A stretch of DNA of 64,000 nt from Rhodospirillales bacterium (GTDB lineage Bacteria > Pseudomonadota > Alphaproteobacteria > Micavibrionales > Micavibrionaceae). The DNA lies in NCBI GenBank assembly GCA_020638295.1, contig JACKIU010000002.1, forward strand, positions 558,001 through 622,000, given 5' to 3'. A program made the position numbers and the translations under genes. Positions 1 through 7,469 of the stretch are shown piece by piece. Numbering within the stretch: position 1 is the first letter of the stretch; each line of letters opens with the position of its first letter. The notes beneath the pieces are model-generated. The model had not been told where the DNA came from. It made no database searches and worked only from the letters and a program-made list of their open reading frames with translations.

Positions 1-1081
1 TCGCCTCTAGGTTCACCTCATCCCCCAGACTCACTTGCACCTTTTTAATCTCCAGCGCACCCTCATCCGCCTCATAATGCGCCAGCACCCCAAGATCCTT
101 GTACGCCACCGGTTCGGGGGAAAGCTCCGCAATACTCAAAGACCCGGCCCCTGACAACAACGTCAAATCCGCCCGTTTAAGCCTCATCCCCTCGACCAAA
201 TGCGCCTTAAGTTGCGCCGTTACCGGCACATTCTGCACTTTCAGAACATCAAGCTCGGGAATATTTTGTCCCAGCAACGCCACGTTGAAACGCTCCAAAA
301 CCGCGTCAATGTCAACCACCTTCGAAGAAAGCCCCATCTCAGTATTAACCTTCAAACGCGGCGGCTGAACACCCGACCGCGAAGGCAACTCGACATAAGC
401 CTCGGCCTTCAAGCCATCCTCAATGCGTTTCACCAAAACATCTGCCTGCGGTAAAATCCACGAAAGCTTCAGCACACGATCGTCGATTAACAGACTCGCC
501 TTCTCGATCTCAAAACTTTTCAGCTTCGAAAGCATGCTGCTCTGCCCACGCGCATCCGGCGCAGACGATAGCAATGCAAAAATATTCTCATAAAAATCAC
601 CCTCACCGGACTCTGCCTGCTGAGGCTTCGGAGGCCCATACGTCTTCAAATCCGCTACGCCCAGATCAAAACTATTATCCTGATGACGAACAAGAGAAAG
701 ACTGGGGCGCTTGATAATCAGCGCTTCCGGACGAATTTTCCCGAGCAGTAAATAGGCTTTATTCAGCCCCAGCGCCGCCTCTTCTATCGAGACCACAACA
801 TGCCCTTCCGGCCCGTAAACCCGCGCCCCCTGCAAGCCCAGCAAGAACGGCTCGCGCACATCCGGCCAAAACAGCACGATTTTATCCACACTGACACGCA
901 CACCGCTTTGCGGATCGCGCAGCGCTTCTTGCACATAAGGCCGAGCAAATTCCATATCTACCGGACCTGACAGCAACCGCCAGCCCAAAATACATGCGGC
1001 GATCACGCCCAGCACAAAACCGGCCGCCAGCACCTCAACAAAAATCAACCCACCACGTTTAAAAAAAAGGCGAAAATTCAT
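1..1081 (-). CDS. AsmA-like / DUF3971 (YhdP-type) envelope protein, 3' end cut by window
   Basis: An open minus-strand frame runs from an ATG at 1081 to the window edge, so only the first 360 or so residues are visible. The protein starts with a short basic stretch and one hydrophobic segment (about residues 10-35, rich in Val, Leu, Ile and Gly), which gives a single N-terminal membrane anchor. It then continues as repeated short beta-strand-like segments such as GPEGHVVVSIEEAALGLNKA. This is the pattern of the AsmA/YhdP superfamily, large periplasmic proteins that bridge inner and outer membrane and have been linked to phospholipid transport. The assignment to DUF3971 rests on the N-terminal pattern only. 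It is divergent from bcp with about 90 bases between the two starts. The true length and any C-terminal AsmA domain lie outside the window. Confidence 0.72.
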   Translation of the reverse strand, partial: MNFRLFFKRGGLIFVEVLAAGFVLGVIAACILGWRLLSGPVDMEFARPYVQEALRDPQSGVRVSVDKIVLFWPDVREPFLLGLQGARVYGPEGHVVVSIEEAALGLNKAYLLLGKIRPEALIIKRPSLSLVRHQDNSFDLGVADLKTYGPPKPQQAESGEGDFYENIFALLSSAPDARGQSSMLSKLKSFEIEKASLLIDDRVLKLSWILPQADVLVKRIEDGLKAEAYVELPSRSGVQPPRLKVNTEMGLSSKVVDIDAVLERFNVALLGQNIPELDVLKVQNVPVTAQLKAHLVEGMRLKRADLTLLSGAGSLSIAELSPEPVAYKDLGVLAHYEADEGALEIKKVQVSLGDEVNLEA

Positions 1082-1171
1082 ACCATATTTTATGCCACGC
1101 TTGACTCATGGCGCAAAGCCCTCATCTTAAAGAAAAGTGACACACACGAAATTTTTCGAAAGGAACGCCCA

Positions 1172-1651
1172 ATGTCGGAACTCAAAATCGGCGATACCGC
1201 CCCGGATTTTACCGCCCCCACAGATGGCGACGGCGAGCTGTCCCTAAGCAGTTTCAAAGGACAAAACGTCGTTTTGTATTTTTACCCCAAAGACGACACG
1301 CCGGGCTGCACCACAGAATCCTGCGGTTTTAACGAAGCCCTGCAAGCCTTCAAAAAACTCGGCGCAACCGTCATCGGCGTCTCAAAAGACAGCCCCCAAC
1401 GCCACGATAAATTCAAAACCAAATACGGCCTGAATTTTCCATTAGTGTCCGATGAAAACAGTGACATCTGCGAACGTTACGGCGTGTGGAAAGAAAAAAA
1501 CATGTACGGCAAAAAATATATGGGCATCGAGCGCTCGACCTTCCTGATAGATGCACGGGGGAAAATCGCCGCCATATGGCGCAAGGTCAAGGTAAACGGC
1601 CATGTCGATGAAATCCGGGCCGCCATCGAAGATTTAGCCAAGGCCGCCTAA
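1172..1651 (+). CDS. bcp: Thioredoxin-dependent thiol peroxidase (peroxiredoxin Q / Bcp)
   Basis: A 159-residue protein of the AhpC/TSA fold. It reduces hydrogen peroxide and organic hydroperoxides in the cytoplasm and is recycled by thioredoxin (a trxA gene lies at 22.9 kb). The peroxidatic cysteine is in DDTPGCTTESC at C46, and the resolving cysteine is C51, the five-residue spacing typical of alpha-2-Cys Bcp. The conserved Arg of the active site is in GIERSTFLID. Length matches the family (about 150-160). The start is supported by AAGGAA eight bases upstream of the ATG. It appears monocistronic, divergent from the AsmA-like gene and followed by a clear hairpin terminator. Confidence 0.95.
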   Translation: MSELKIGDTAPDFTAPTDGDGELSLSSFKGQNVVLYFYPKDDTPGCTTESCGFNEALQAFKKLGATVIGVSKDSPQRHDKFKTKYGLNFPLVSDENSDICERYGVWKEKNMYGKKYMGIERSTFLIDARGKIAAIWRKVKVNGHVDEIRAAIEDLAKAA

Positions 1652-1668
1652 CCCACTCATAGAAGCGC

Positions 1669-1699
1669 AAAAAAGCCCGCTAATGCCAGCGGGCTTTTT
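1669..1699 (+). terminator. Bidirectional intrinsic terminator between bcp and the hydrolase gene
   Basis: The stem AAAAGCCCGC / GCGGGCTTTT (one strand preceded by an A run, the other followed by TTTTTC) with a loop of about eight bases sits 18 bases after the bcp stop and about 30 bases before the end of the convergent hydrolase gene. It can serve both transcripts. Confidence 0.85.
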
Positions 1700-1729
1700 C
1701 ATTATTAAAAGAAGATGTTAAATCAGTTA

Positions 1730-2413
1730 TTACCCAGCCAAAGCATCGGCCATATCTTCAAGCCGGATCTCACGCCCGGCTTTGGCCGTATTCAAATGAT
1801 CGTGCATATAATCAATCAACGTATCGTTATAACCGTGAAAGAAGTGATTGGCGCCATCAATAACGCGGTAATCAATCTCAACGCCTTTTTGCTGGTGCAG
1901 ACGATCAACCAGATCGGACACCGACGACTCATCAATCACATCATCCTTGGAACCGTGCATCACCAACCCGGATGTCGGGCAAGGCGCCAAAAAGCTGAAA
2001 TCCTCAGTATTCGCAGGCGGAGCAACAGAAATAAAGCCTTCAATCTCCGGACGACGCATCAACAATTGCATACCGATCCATGCCCCAAAGGAAAAACCGC
2101 CAACCCATACATAAGGGGCATTCGGATTGATCTCCTGCATCCAGTCCAGCGCCGAAGCCGCATCGCTCAGTTCGCCCTCGCCGTTATCGTAAACCCCCTG
2201 CGAACGGCCGACTCCGCGAAAATTAAACCGCAAGCAGGAAAAACCGCGAGCGGAAAAAGCCTGAAACATATTGTAAGTGATTTTGTTATTCATCGTTCCG
2301 CCATGCTCAGGGCTGGGATGTAAAATCAAAGCAAGCGGCGCATTTTTAACTTTTGAATGAGAATAGCGTCCTTCAAGACGGCCCGCAGGACCATTGAAAA
2401 CAACTTCTGGCAT
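1730..2413 (-). CDS. Alpha/beta hydrolase (COG2945-type)
   Basis: A serine hydrolase of about 227 residues. The nucleophile elbow is GGFSFGAWIGM, the region after the first strand has HPSPEHGGTMNN (oxyanion-hole side), an Asp lies in MHGSKDDVI and the catalytic His in DGANHFFHG. The substrate is not known; the family is loosely related to dienelactone hydrolases and small esterases. I start it at the ATG at 2413 because AGGGGA precedes it by five bases and MPEVVFNGPAGRLEGRY is a usual family N-terminus. A longer reading from 2464 adds 17 residues with no better ribosome site. Genes of this type often lie next to Rrf2 and cysteine desulfurase genes in alphaproteobacteria, as here (from memory, not checked). 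It is divergent from the Rrf2 gene. Confidence 0.85.
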   Translation of the reverse strand: MPEVVFNGPAGRLEGRYSHSKVKNAPLALILHPSPEHGGTMNNKITYNMFQAFSARGFSCLRFNFRGVGRSQGVYDNGEGELSDAASALDWMQEINPNAPYVWVGGFSFGAWIGMQLLMRRPEIEGFISVAPPANTEDFSFLAPCPTSGLVMHGSKDDVIDESSVSDLVDRLHQQKGVEIDYRVIDGANHFFHGYNDTLIDYMHDHLNTAKAGREIRLEDMADALAG

Positions 2414-2740
2414 ATATTCCCCTAACTTTTTCGGGTTGTTATAATTTTCAAAGAAGGAATTCAAGGACTGCGACCTCTATCCCATCTGGTACCTTAAAGG
2501 TGCTCCTATATAGGAAAATCACTCTGAAATGTCCACTAAAACCTTATAACGCATTGATTTTACTTGTGGATAACGATCACCCCAATCCGAATCATCTCAA
2601 AACAAATATTCATTTAAAATTTCTTTCATATGTTTTTTCAAAAAAAGATCCTCAAGGAGACTTGATTATTTCCCCCAAAAGGGCAAATTAAGATCATAAT
2701 TAGAAAAAAGTAATATAAAAAATCTGAGACCAAACCAACG
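2414..2740. other. AT-rich divergent intergenic region with a DnaA-box match
   Basis: This 327-base stretch separates the hydrolase and Rrf2 genes and must carry both promoters. It is clearly richer in A and T than its flanks. It holds one perfect DnaA-box 9-mer, TGTGGATAA, at 2565-2573. I see no open frame with a convincing ribosome site, and no strong Rrf2-type palindrome that I could name with confidence. Confidence 0.5.
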
Positions 2741-3151
2741 ATGCCCTCAACACTGACTTTAAATTCACGCGGTGAATATGCCGTAATGGCCATGATTGAG
2801 CTGGCCCGCAGCGGATCAAAACACCCCCTGCCGCTGGCTGACATCGCCGCGAACGCCGGAATTTCATTATCGTATCTGGAACAGCTGATTGCCGGCATGC
2901 GCCGTCACAAGCTCGTGAAAAGCTATCGCGGTCCGGGCGGCGGCTATATTCTGGGCAAACACCCCGACGAAATTATGATCGCCGATATCTTGACCGCTGC
3001 CGAAGACAGCACCCCGGCGCGGCGCGCCAAGACAAACGAAGATAAGCCAAAATGCGCACATACCAACGCCCTCTGGCTTCACATGGGGGAAATCATCGGC
3101 AGTGCATTACACAAGATCACACTGGAAGATGTTCTGCATAACCGCCTTTAA
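2741..3151 (+). CDS. Rrf2 family transcriptional regulator (IscR-like, single cysteine)
   Basis: 136 residues with the Rrf2 winged-helix: LNSRGEYAVMAMIELA (helix 1), PLADIAANAGISLSYLEQLI (recognition region) and SYRGPGGGYIL (wing). IscR-type members bind a 2Fe-2S cluster with three cysteines in a short loop after the helix-turn-helix. Here that region (about residues 88-112) keeps only one cysteine, C105 in DKPKCAHTNALW, so classical cluster ligation is not possible from this chain alone. The C-terminal dimer helix GSALHKITLEDVL is IscR-like. It lies upstream of a cysteine desulfurase and ferredoxin, which suggests control of Fe-S biogenesis, but the missing ligands make the signal uncertain. 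No strong ribosome site precedes the ATG. Confidence 0.88.
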   Translation: MPSTLTLNSRGEYAVMAMIELARSGSKHPLPLADIAANAGISLSYLEQLIAGMRRHKLVKSYRGPGGGYILGKHPDEIMIADILTAAEDSTPARRAKTNEDKPKCAHTNALWLHMGEIIGSALHKITLEDVLHNRL

Positions 3152-3170
3152 ACTTCTCAACACACCCGCA

Positions 3171-3185
3171 TTAACCAAACATTAA
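3171..3185. promoter_or_regulatory. Perfect CtrA box (TTAA-N7-TTAA)
   Basis: TTAACCAAACATTAA matches the full CtrA consensus TTAA-N7-TTAA. It lies in the short AT-rich gap after the Rrf2 stop, 56 bases before the ATG of the orphan gene at 3241, so it overlaps the expected promoter of that gene. CtrA is the cell-cycle response regulator of alphaproteobacteria. Binding itself is inferred from the motif. Confidence 0.6.
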
Positions 3186-3240
3186 TATTATTACATAATA
3201 ATAAACCCTGATTAACGGCTAACAAATAGAGGGGATTATT

Positions 3241-3774
3241 ATGGATTTTAAATCTTGGTTTGTTGAAAAAACAGACGGTGCACTTGAAGGAGCCGGCAAC
3301 ATGGCAGGTGACGCCTTTGATGCAGTCAAAAACAGCGTAAATCTAGATTTCGGCAACATTCTCGACAAAGGCAGCGTCGCCAAATACACCGAAGCGTTAA
3401 GCCATATGGGCACCAAAGACGCCAACCATATCGGGCAAAGATTACTGGGCCTAAACCCCGCTGGCAAAGGCATTGGCAACCTCGGCCCGCAAACACAAAA
3501 AGCATGGGAAGATTTTAAAACAAAGAACAACATTCCCGATACAGTTCAACTCAGAGGCCCGGATGGTAAAATCACCGCCGAAGCCATGGCGGTTCTGCGC
3601 GAACATGGCACAAAAACCGGCACCGACTTCAAAGAACTTAAGACATTCGATAGTGCCCTTGATACTGCGAAAGAGAAAATCGGCGACACGTATAATAACG
3701 TAAAAGATACGGTAAAAGAGGCTTGGAAAAACAGTACACCGGGAGAGAGCATGTTAAATATGGGGGATAAATAA
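3241..3774 (+). CDS. Orphan protein with a peptidoglycan-binding-like module
   Basis: 177 residues, well started: GAGGGGATT is placed just before the ATG. I do not recognise the protein as a whole. The N-terminal 60 residues are amphipathic helix (DGALEGAGNMAGDAFDAV). Residues about 65-120 contain GNLGPQTQKAWEDFK followed by GPDGKITAEAMAVL, a pattern like PG-binding-1 repeats, in which a small three-helix domain binds peptidoglycan. There is no signal peptide and no membrane segment. The C-terminal third is again helical and charged (DTAKEKIGDTYNNVKDTVKEAW), reminiscent of stress-type helical repeats. It sits between the Rrf2 and desulfurase genes but has its own CtrA box and a downstream hairpin, so it is probably transcribed on its own. 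Function unknown. Confidence 0.8.
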   Translation: MDFKSWFVEKTDGALEGAGNMAGDAFDAVKNSVNLDFGNILDKGSVAKYTEALSHMGTKDANHIGQRLLGLNPAGKGIGNLGPQTQKAWEDFKTKNNIPDTVQLRGPDGKITAEAMAVLREHGTKTGTDFKELKTFDSALDTAKEKIGDTYNNVKDTVKEAWKNSTPGESMLNMGDK

Positions 3775-3800
3775 TCCTCGGCAACATATAAACAAAACCG

Positions 3801-3828
3801 GCCCCTGCAAGAAATCTCCTGCGGGGGC
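3801..3828 (+). terminator. Hairpin terminator after the 3241 gene
   Basis: GCCCCTGCA and TGCGGGGGC pair over nine positions with one G-U, with a ten-base loop, 26 bases after the stop codon. The following T tract is weak (TTGTGTATT), so termination may be partial and the desulfurase gene downstream could receive read-through. Confidence 0.55.
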
Positions 3829-3872
3829 TTGTGTATTGAAATCATCGCTAAAAGCGCTTAAGACGCTAAAGC

Positions 3873-4976
3873 ATGAGCAATGAGCATAAAATCTATCTCG
3901 ATTACAACGCCACCACGCCCGCCCGGCCCGAGGTCGTCGAGGCCGTCTGCGAATGCCTGCAAGGCCCGCACAACGCCTCCTCCGTCCACAGCTTCGGTCG
4001 CGCCGGGCGTAAAATGGTCGAACGCGCCCGTGAACAGGTGGCCGCCCTGATCGGCGCACCGACCAATCAGGTCATTTTTAATGCTGGCGCCACCGAAGGC
4101 AACAACACCGTCCTGCGCCATTTTGCAGGCCAGCGCATCCTCGCCAGCGCCATCGAACACCCTTCGGTCCTCAAAGCCGTGGAAGGTATAGAAACCGTCC
4201 CCGTAACATCCAACGGTCTGTTGAATCTAGATGCGCTGGAAACCGCGCTGAAGGACAAACCGGCCGCCCTCGTCTCGCTGATGATGGTCAACAACGAAAC
4301 CGGCGTGATCCAGCCTGTGGCCGAAGCCGGCGCGCTGGCCCACAAATACGGCGCGCTGTTTCATTGCGACGCCGTGCAGGCCACCGGGCGCATCCCCGTG
4401 AACATAGCCGAACGCGGCATCGACTTTCTCACCCTATCGGCCCATAAACTTGGCGGGCCGCAAGGTGTCGGCGCACTCGCCCTCGGCTTGTGCGGCATCA
4501 CACCAACCTTGCTCAGCGGCGGCGGACAGGAAAAACAAGCCCGCGCCGGCACTGAAAATGTCGCAGGGATTGCAGGCTTTGGCATCGCCGCCGAGCTGGC
4601 CGCCGGTGAAATCGAAACCTACGAACAAAAAACCGCCGCCCTGCAAACCAAACTTGAAAACGCGCTTCAAGATGTCCTCATCCACGGCCAGAATGCCCCG
4701 CGTGTCACCAACACCACGCTGTTCTCCCTGCCGGGCGCATCCTCCGAAACGCTGCTCATGGCGCTCGATCTGGACGGAATCGCCGTCTCCAACGGCTCGG
4801 CATGCTCCTCGGGCCGCATCACCCCCAGCCATGTCCTCAAAGCCATGACCGCGAGTGACGCCGAGGCCGCCAGCGCCATCCGTATCTCGACGGGCTGGAA
4901 TACAACCGAAAAGGATATTGATCGTTTCATCGAAGTCTGGCAGAACATCGCAAACCGCATTCAAAAAAGAGCATAA
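3873..4976 (+). CDS. Cysteine desulfurase (IscS/NifS family)
   Basis: 367 residues, a fold-type I pyridoxal-phosphate enzyme that takes sulfur from cysteine as an enzyme persulfide for Fe-S clusters and thio-modified tRNA. Visible landmarks are LDYNATTPARPEV at the N-terminus, NAGATEGNN, the PLP lysine K192 in TLSAHKLGGPQGVG and the persulfide cysteine C311 in SNGSACSSGRITPSH (group I loop). The 2Fe-2S ferredoxin gene starts six bases after its stop, so the two are co-transcribed. No IscU, SufB or SufC gene is in the window, so the scaffold must lie elsewhere. MnmA, at 6.2 kb, is a natural sulfur acceptor. The gene could also be called sufS or csd; I leave the symbol open. Confidence 0.92.
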   Translation: MSNEHKIYLDYNATTPARPEVVEAVCECLQGPHNASSVHSFGRAGRKMVERAREQVAALIGAPTNQVIFNAGATEGNNTVLRHFAGQRILASAIEHPSVLKAVEGIETVPVTSNGLLNLDALETALKDKPAALVSLMMVNNETGVIQPVAEAGALAHKYGALFHCDAVQATGRIPVNIAERGIDFLTLSAHKLGGPQGVGALALGLCGITPTLLSGGGQEKQARAGTENVAGIAGFGIAAELAAGEIETYEQKTAALQTKLENALQDVLIHGQNAPRVTNTTLFSLPGASSETLLMALDLDGIAVSNGSACSSGRITPSHVLKAMTASDAEAASAIRISTGWNTTEKDIDRFIEVWQNIANRIQKRA

Positions 4977-4981
4977 CACCG

Positions 4982-5320
4982 ATGCCGCAAGTTACCTTTA
5001 TCCAGCCCGATGGCCACCGGCAAACCGTACAGGCCGAGGAAAACTGGTCGATCATGCAGATCGCTTTGGCCCATAAAATCCCCGGCATTGAAGGCGCCTG
5101 TGGCGGCAACATGTCCTGCGCCACCTGCCATGTTTACATCCATCCCGATTGGGTGGAACGACTCATCGCCCAGGACAACGAAATATCCGATCAGGAAGAA
5201 GACTTGCTCGACACCGCCAAAGACCTGCGTGAAACGTCGCGCCTCGGCTGCCAGATCAAAATCACCGGCACATTGGACGGCCTGATCGTCGCCCTGCCCG
5301 GAAGCAAGGAGTGGCCATGA
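4982..5320 (+). CDS. 2Fe-2S ferredoxin, adrenodoxin/ISC type
   Basis: 112 residues. Cluster ligands are C40, C46, C49 (GACGGNMSCATCHVY) and C90 (SRLGCQI). The C-x5-C-x2-C spacing with a distant fourth cysteine is the adrenodoxin-like class used as electron donor in Fe-S assembly or for monooxygenases. The acidic stretch after the cluster loop (QDNEISDQEEDLLD) is the usual partner-binding surface. It follows the desulfurase by five bases and overlaps the start of the Dabb gene by four, so the three form one transcription unit. Confidence 0.93.
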   Translation: MPQVTFIQPDGHRQTVQAEENWSIMQIALAHKIPGIEGACGGNMSCATCHVYIHPDWVERLIAQDNEISDQEEDLLDTAKDLRETSRLGCQIKITGTLDGLIVALPGSKEWP

Positions 5321-5601
5321 TACGACACATCGTGATGTTTAACGCTGAAGATCCCGTCGACCGGGATAAAATCTTTGAAGGCCTGAAAGCCCTCGAGAGC
5401 ATCCCCGGCAACTGGAAACTCGAAGTCCGGCGCAATCTGAAAGCCGATCAGCTCGGCAACGCCATTGACGTCGTCGTCTATGGCGAATTCGCCGACGAAG
5501 CCGCACTGGAAGCATACAAAGCCCATCCGATTTATCAGGATACGATCAAAGTCGTCCGCCCCTTGCGCGATTTACGCATCGCCGCCGATATCGAAATTTA
5601 A
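5317..5601 (+). CDS. Dabb (stress-responsive A/B barrel) domain protein
   Basis: 94 residues beginning MIRHIVMFN, the signature N-terminus of the Dabb family, with the family's final strand-helix pattern around EFADEAALEAYKAHPIYQD. These small dimeric ferredoxin-fold proteins have no single known reaction. I start at the ATG at 5317, which overlaps the ferredoxin stop (ATGA) and has AAGGAG five bases upstream. An in-frame GTG at 5311 would add two residues. Its tight coupling to the desulfurase and ferredoxin genes is the only functional hint. Confidence 0.85.
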   Translation: MIRHIVMFNAEDPVDRDKIFEGLKALESIPGNWKLEVRRNLKADQLGNAIDVVVYGEFADEAALEAYKAHPIYQDTIKVVRPLRDLRIAADIEI

Positions 5602-5687
5602 TTCAATTTTGAATCGATTCCGAAACGAAACTTCACACCGCAAAGCCGCACTCATGTTATACTGAAAGTCTACAAAGGAGGTGTCCT

Positions 5688-6092
5688 ATGCCCCCACAAA
5701 AAATCCTCGTCATCGACGACAATGCCTTCGTTTTGAGATTGGTCCGGGATATTCTAGATCGTTATGGTTATATCGTGTTCACCGCCAGCACGGGGCTCGG
5801 CGGATACGAGGTTGCCTGCAACGAACACCCGGATCTGATTATTCTTGACCTACGCCTCGAAGACATCGGCGGCCTTAAGGTTTTACACAAAATCAAAGAC
5901 AACAAGGTCACAGATTCAATTCCCGTCGCCATGCTCAGCAGCGACAACCACTACCACGAAATTCTCAAAAGCATGTCATTCGGCGCCGAAGACTACATCG
6001 TCAAACCGTTCAAGGAAAAAACCCTGACCCGCAAGGTCGCCCGGCTGCTTACGAAACACCCGCCGAAAAAACGCGAGTTTGTCTACATTTAG
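5688..6092 (+). CDS. Single-domain response regulator (CheY-like)
   Basis: 134 residues forming one receiver domain and nothing else. The acidic pocket is VIDDNA, the phospho-acceptor is D54 (LIILDLRL), the switch Ser/Thr is in AMLSSDN and the conserved lysine is K106 (YIVKPFKEK). Without an output domain it must act by protein contact or as a phosphate relay. It has an almost perfect ribosome site, AAAGGAGGT, six bases before the ATG, suggesting strong translation. No histidine kinase is adjacent. The gene stands alone between the Dabb and mnmA genes. Confidence 0.9.
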   Translation: MPPQKILVIDDNAFVLRLVRDILDRYGYIVFTASTGLGGYEVACNEHPDLIILDLRLEDIGGLKVLHKIKDNKVTDSIPVAMLSSDNHYHEILKSMSFGAEDYIVKPFKEKTLTRKVARLLTKHPPKKREFVYI

Positions 6093-6159
6093 ACGCTGAA
6101 CGGTTTTCATAATGCAAAGATTGTTTTTCCCGCGCAAAGTCGCTATAGTCCTGCGCGTT

Positions 6160-7303
6160 ATGAACTCACTCGGCATAGATAAAGACCCAAAAGACACCCG
6201 CGTGGTGGTCGCCATGTCCGGCGGCGTCGACTCCTCCGTCGCCGCTGCGCTTTTGCATGAACAAGGCTATGACGTGGTCGGCGTCACGCTCCAGCTTTAT
6301 GACTACGGTGAAGCGGTCGCCAAATCCAAAACCTGCTGCGCGGGGCAGGATATCTACGACGCCAAAAAGGTCGCCGACAAATGCGGCTTCCCCCACTACG
6401 TTCTGAATTACGAAAGCAATTTCCGCGAAAGCGTCATCGAAGATTTCGTGGGCAGCTATATGCGCGGCCAAACCCCGATCCCTTGCGTCAAATGCAACCA
6501 GAGCGTCAAATTCCACGATCTGCTGCAAGTGGCCAAAGACCTCGGTGCAGATTGCATGGCCACCGGCCACTACATCAAACGCGTAATCAACGACGATGGC
6601 CGCGCCACCCTCCACCGCGCCCACGACCACGGCAAGGACCAGAGCTATTTCCTCTTCGCCACCACGCAGGAACAACTCGACTTCCTGCGCTTTCCTTGGG
6701 CGGCTGGAGCAAAGACAAAACCCGTCGGGAGGCCGACCGCCTCGGCCTGATCACCGCCGACAAACCCGACTCTCAGGACATCTGCTTCGTCCCACATGGC
6801 GACTATGCGCGTGTAGTCAAAAAATCCGCCCCGAAGCGGAACAGCCCGGCGACATCGTCCATATCGATGGCCGCATCATCGGCGCGCATGAGGGCATCAT
6901 CCACTACACAATCGGCCAGCGCAAAGGCCTGGGCATCGGTGGCGGCGTCAGTGAAAACAACGAGCCTTTATACGTCGTGCAGATCGACCCTGCGGCCAAC
7001 ACCGTCATCGTCGGCCCCAAAGAGGCGCTGGCCCGCAATATTCTGTATCTAGAAGATTGCAACTGGCTGTATGACACCAAAAACCTGAAGGCAAAAAAAG
7101 GCTGCGCATTCCTTCCTGTCACAGTGAAGTTCCGCTCTGTCATGCAGCCTACACCCGCCGTTTTAAACACGGAAAAAAATGAAATCAGACTAGAGCGACC
7201 ACAGTACGGCATTTCACCGGGGCAAGCCGCCGTCTGTTACACCGGCGACCGCGTCATCGGCGGCGGCTGGATTACCGGCACAAACTATAGCCATTTCCTT
7301 TGA
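6160..7303 (+). pseudogene. mnmA: tRNA-specific 2-thiouridylase MnmA, interrupted by two one-base deletions
   Basis: MnmA makes 2-thiouridine at wobble position 34 of tRNA-Lys, -Glu and -Gln, using sulfur passed from a cysteine desulfurase. The PP-loop is VVVAMSGGVDSSVAAALL, the first catalytic cysteine is in PCVKCNQSVKF, GKDQSYFL follows, and the second cysteine is in SQDICFVPHGDYARVV. The reading frame changes twice. At about 6694-6698 (TTTCCTTGGG) one base is missing, and at 6819-6824 (a run of six A where seven are needed) another is missing. Restoring both gives one protein of 381 residues, the usual family length, with the C-terminal beta-barrel domain intact to NYSHFL. Both losses are at or beside short homopolymer runs, so sequencing error is the simplest reading. 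The start at 6160 gives MNSLGIDKDPKDTRV; no clear ribosome site. Confidence 0.88.
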
Positions 7304-7330
7304 AAATCGGACATATTTCAGGACCGCGTC

Positions 7331-7392
7331 ATTGCACGGCTTGTCCGTGCAATTTCTTGAAAACCAAAGATCACACGCACAAAGGCGTGTGA
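7331..7392. repeat. Two intergenic palindromes between mnmA and gyrB
   Basis: ATTGCACGG / CCGTGCAAT (7331-7339 and 7345-7353, nine perfect pairs) and TCACACGC / GCGTGTGA (7371-7378 and 7385-7392, eight perfect pairs) lie between the ends of two convergent genes. Neither has a T tract. They look like small dispersed palindromic elements or messenger-stabilising 3' hairpins. Confidence 0.6.
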
Positions 7393-7469
7393 TGACGATG
7401 GGGATAAAATGCCCGACTTTTAAAGAAAATGACTATAGTCGTTTAAATTAAGCACCCACTTCCGCCTAA

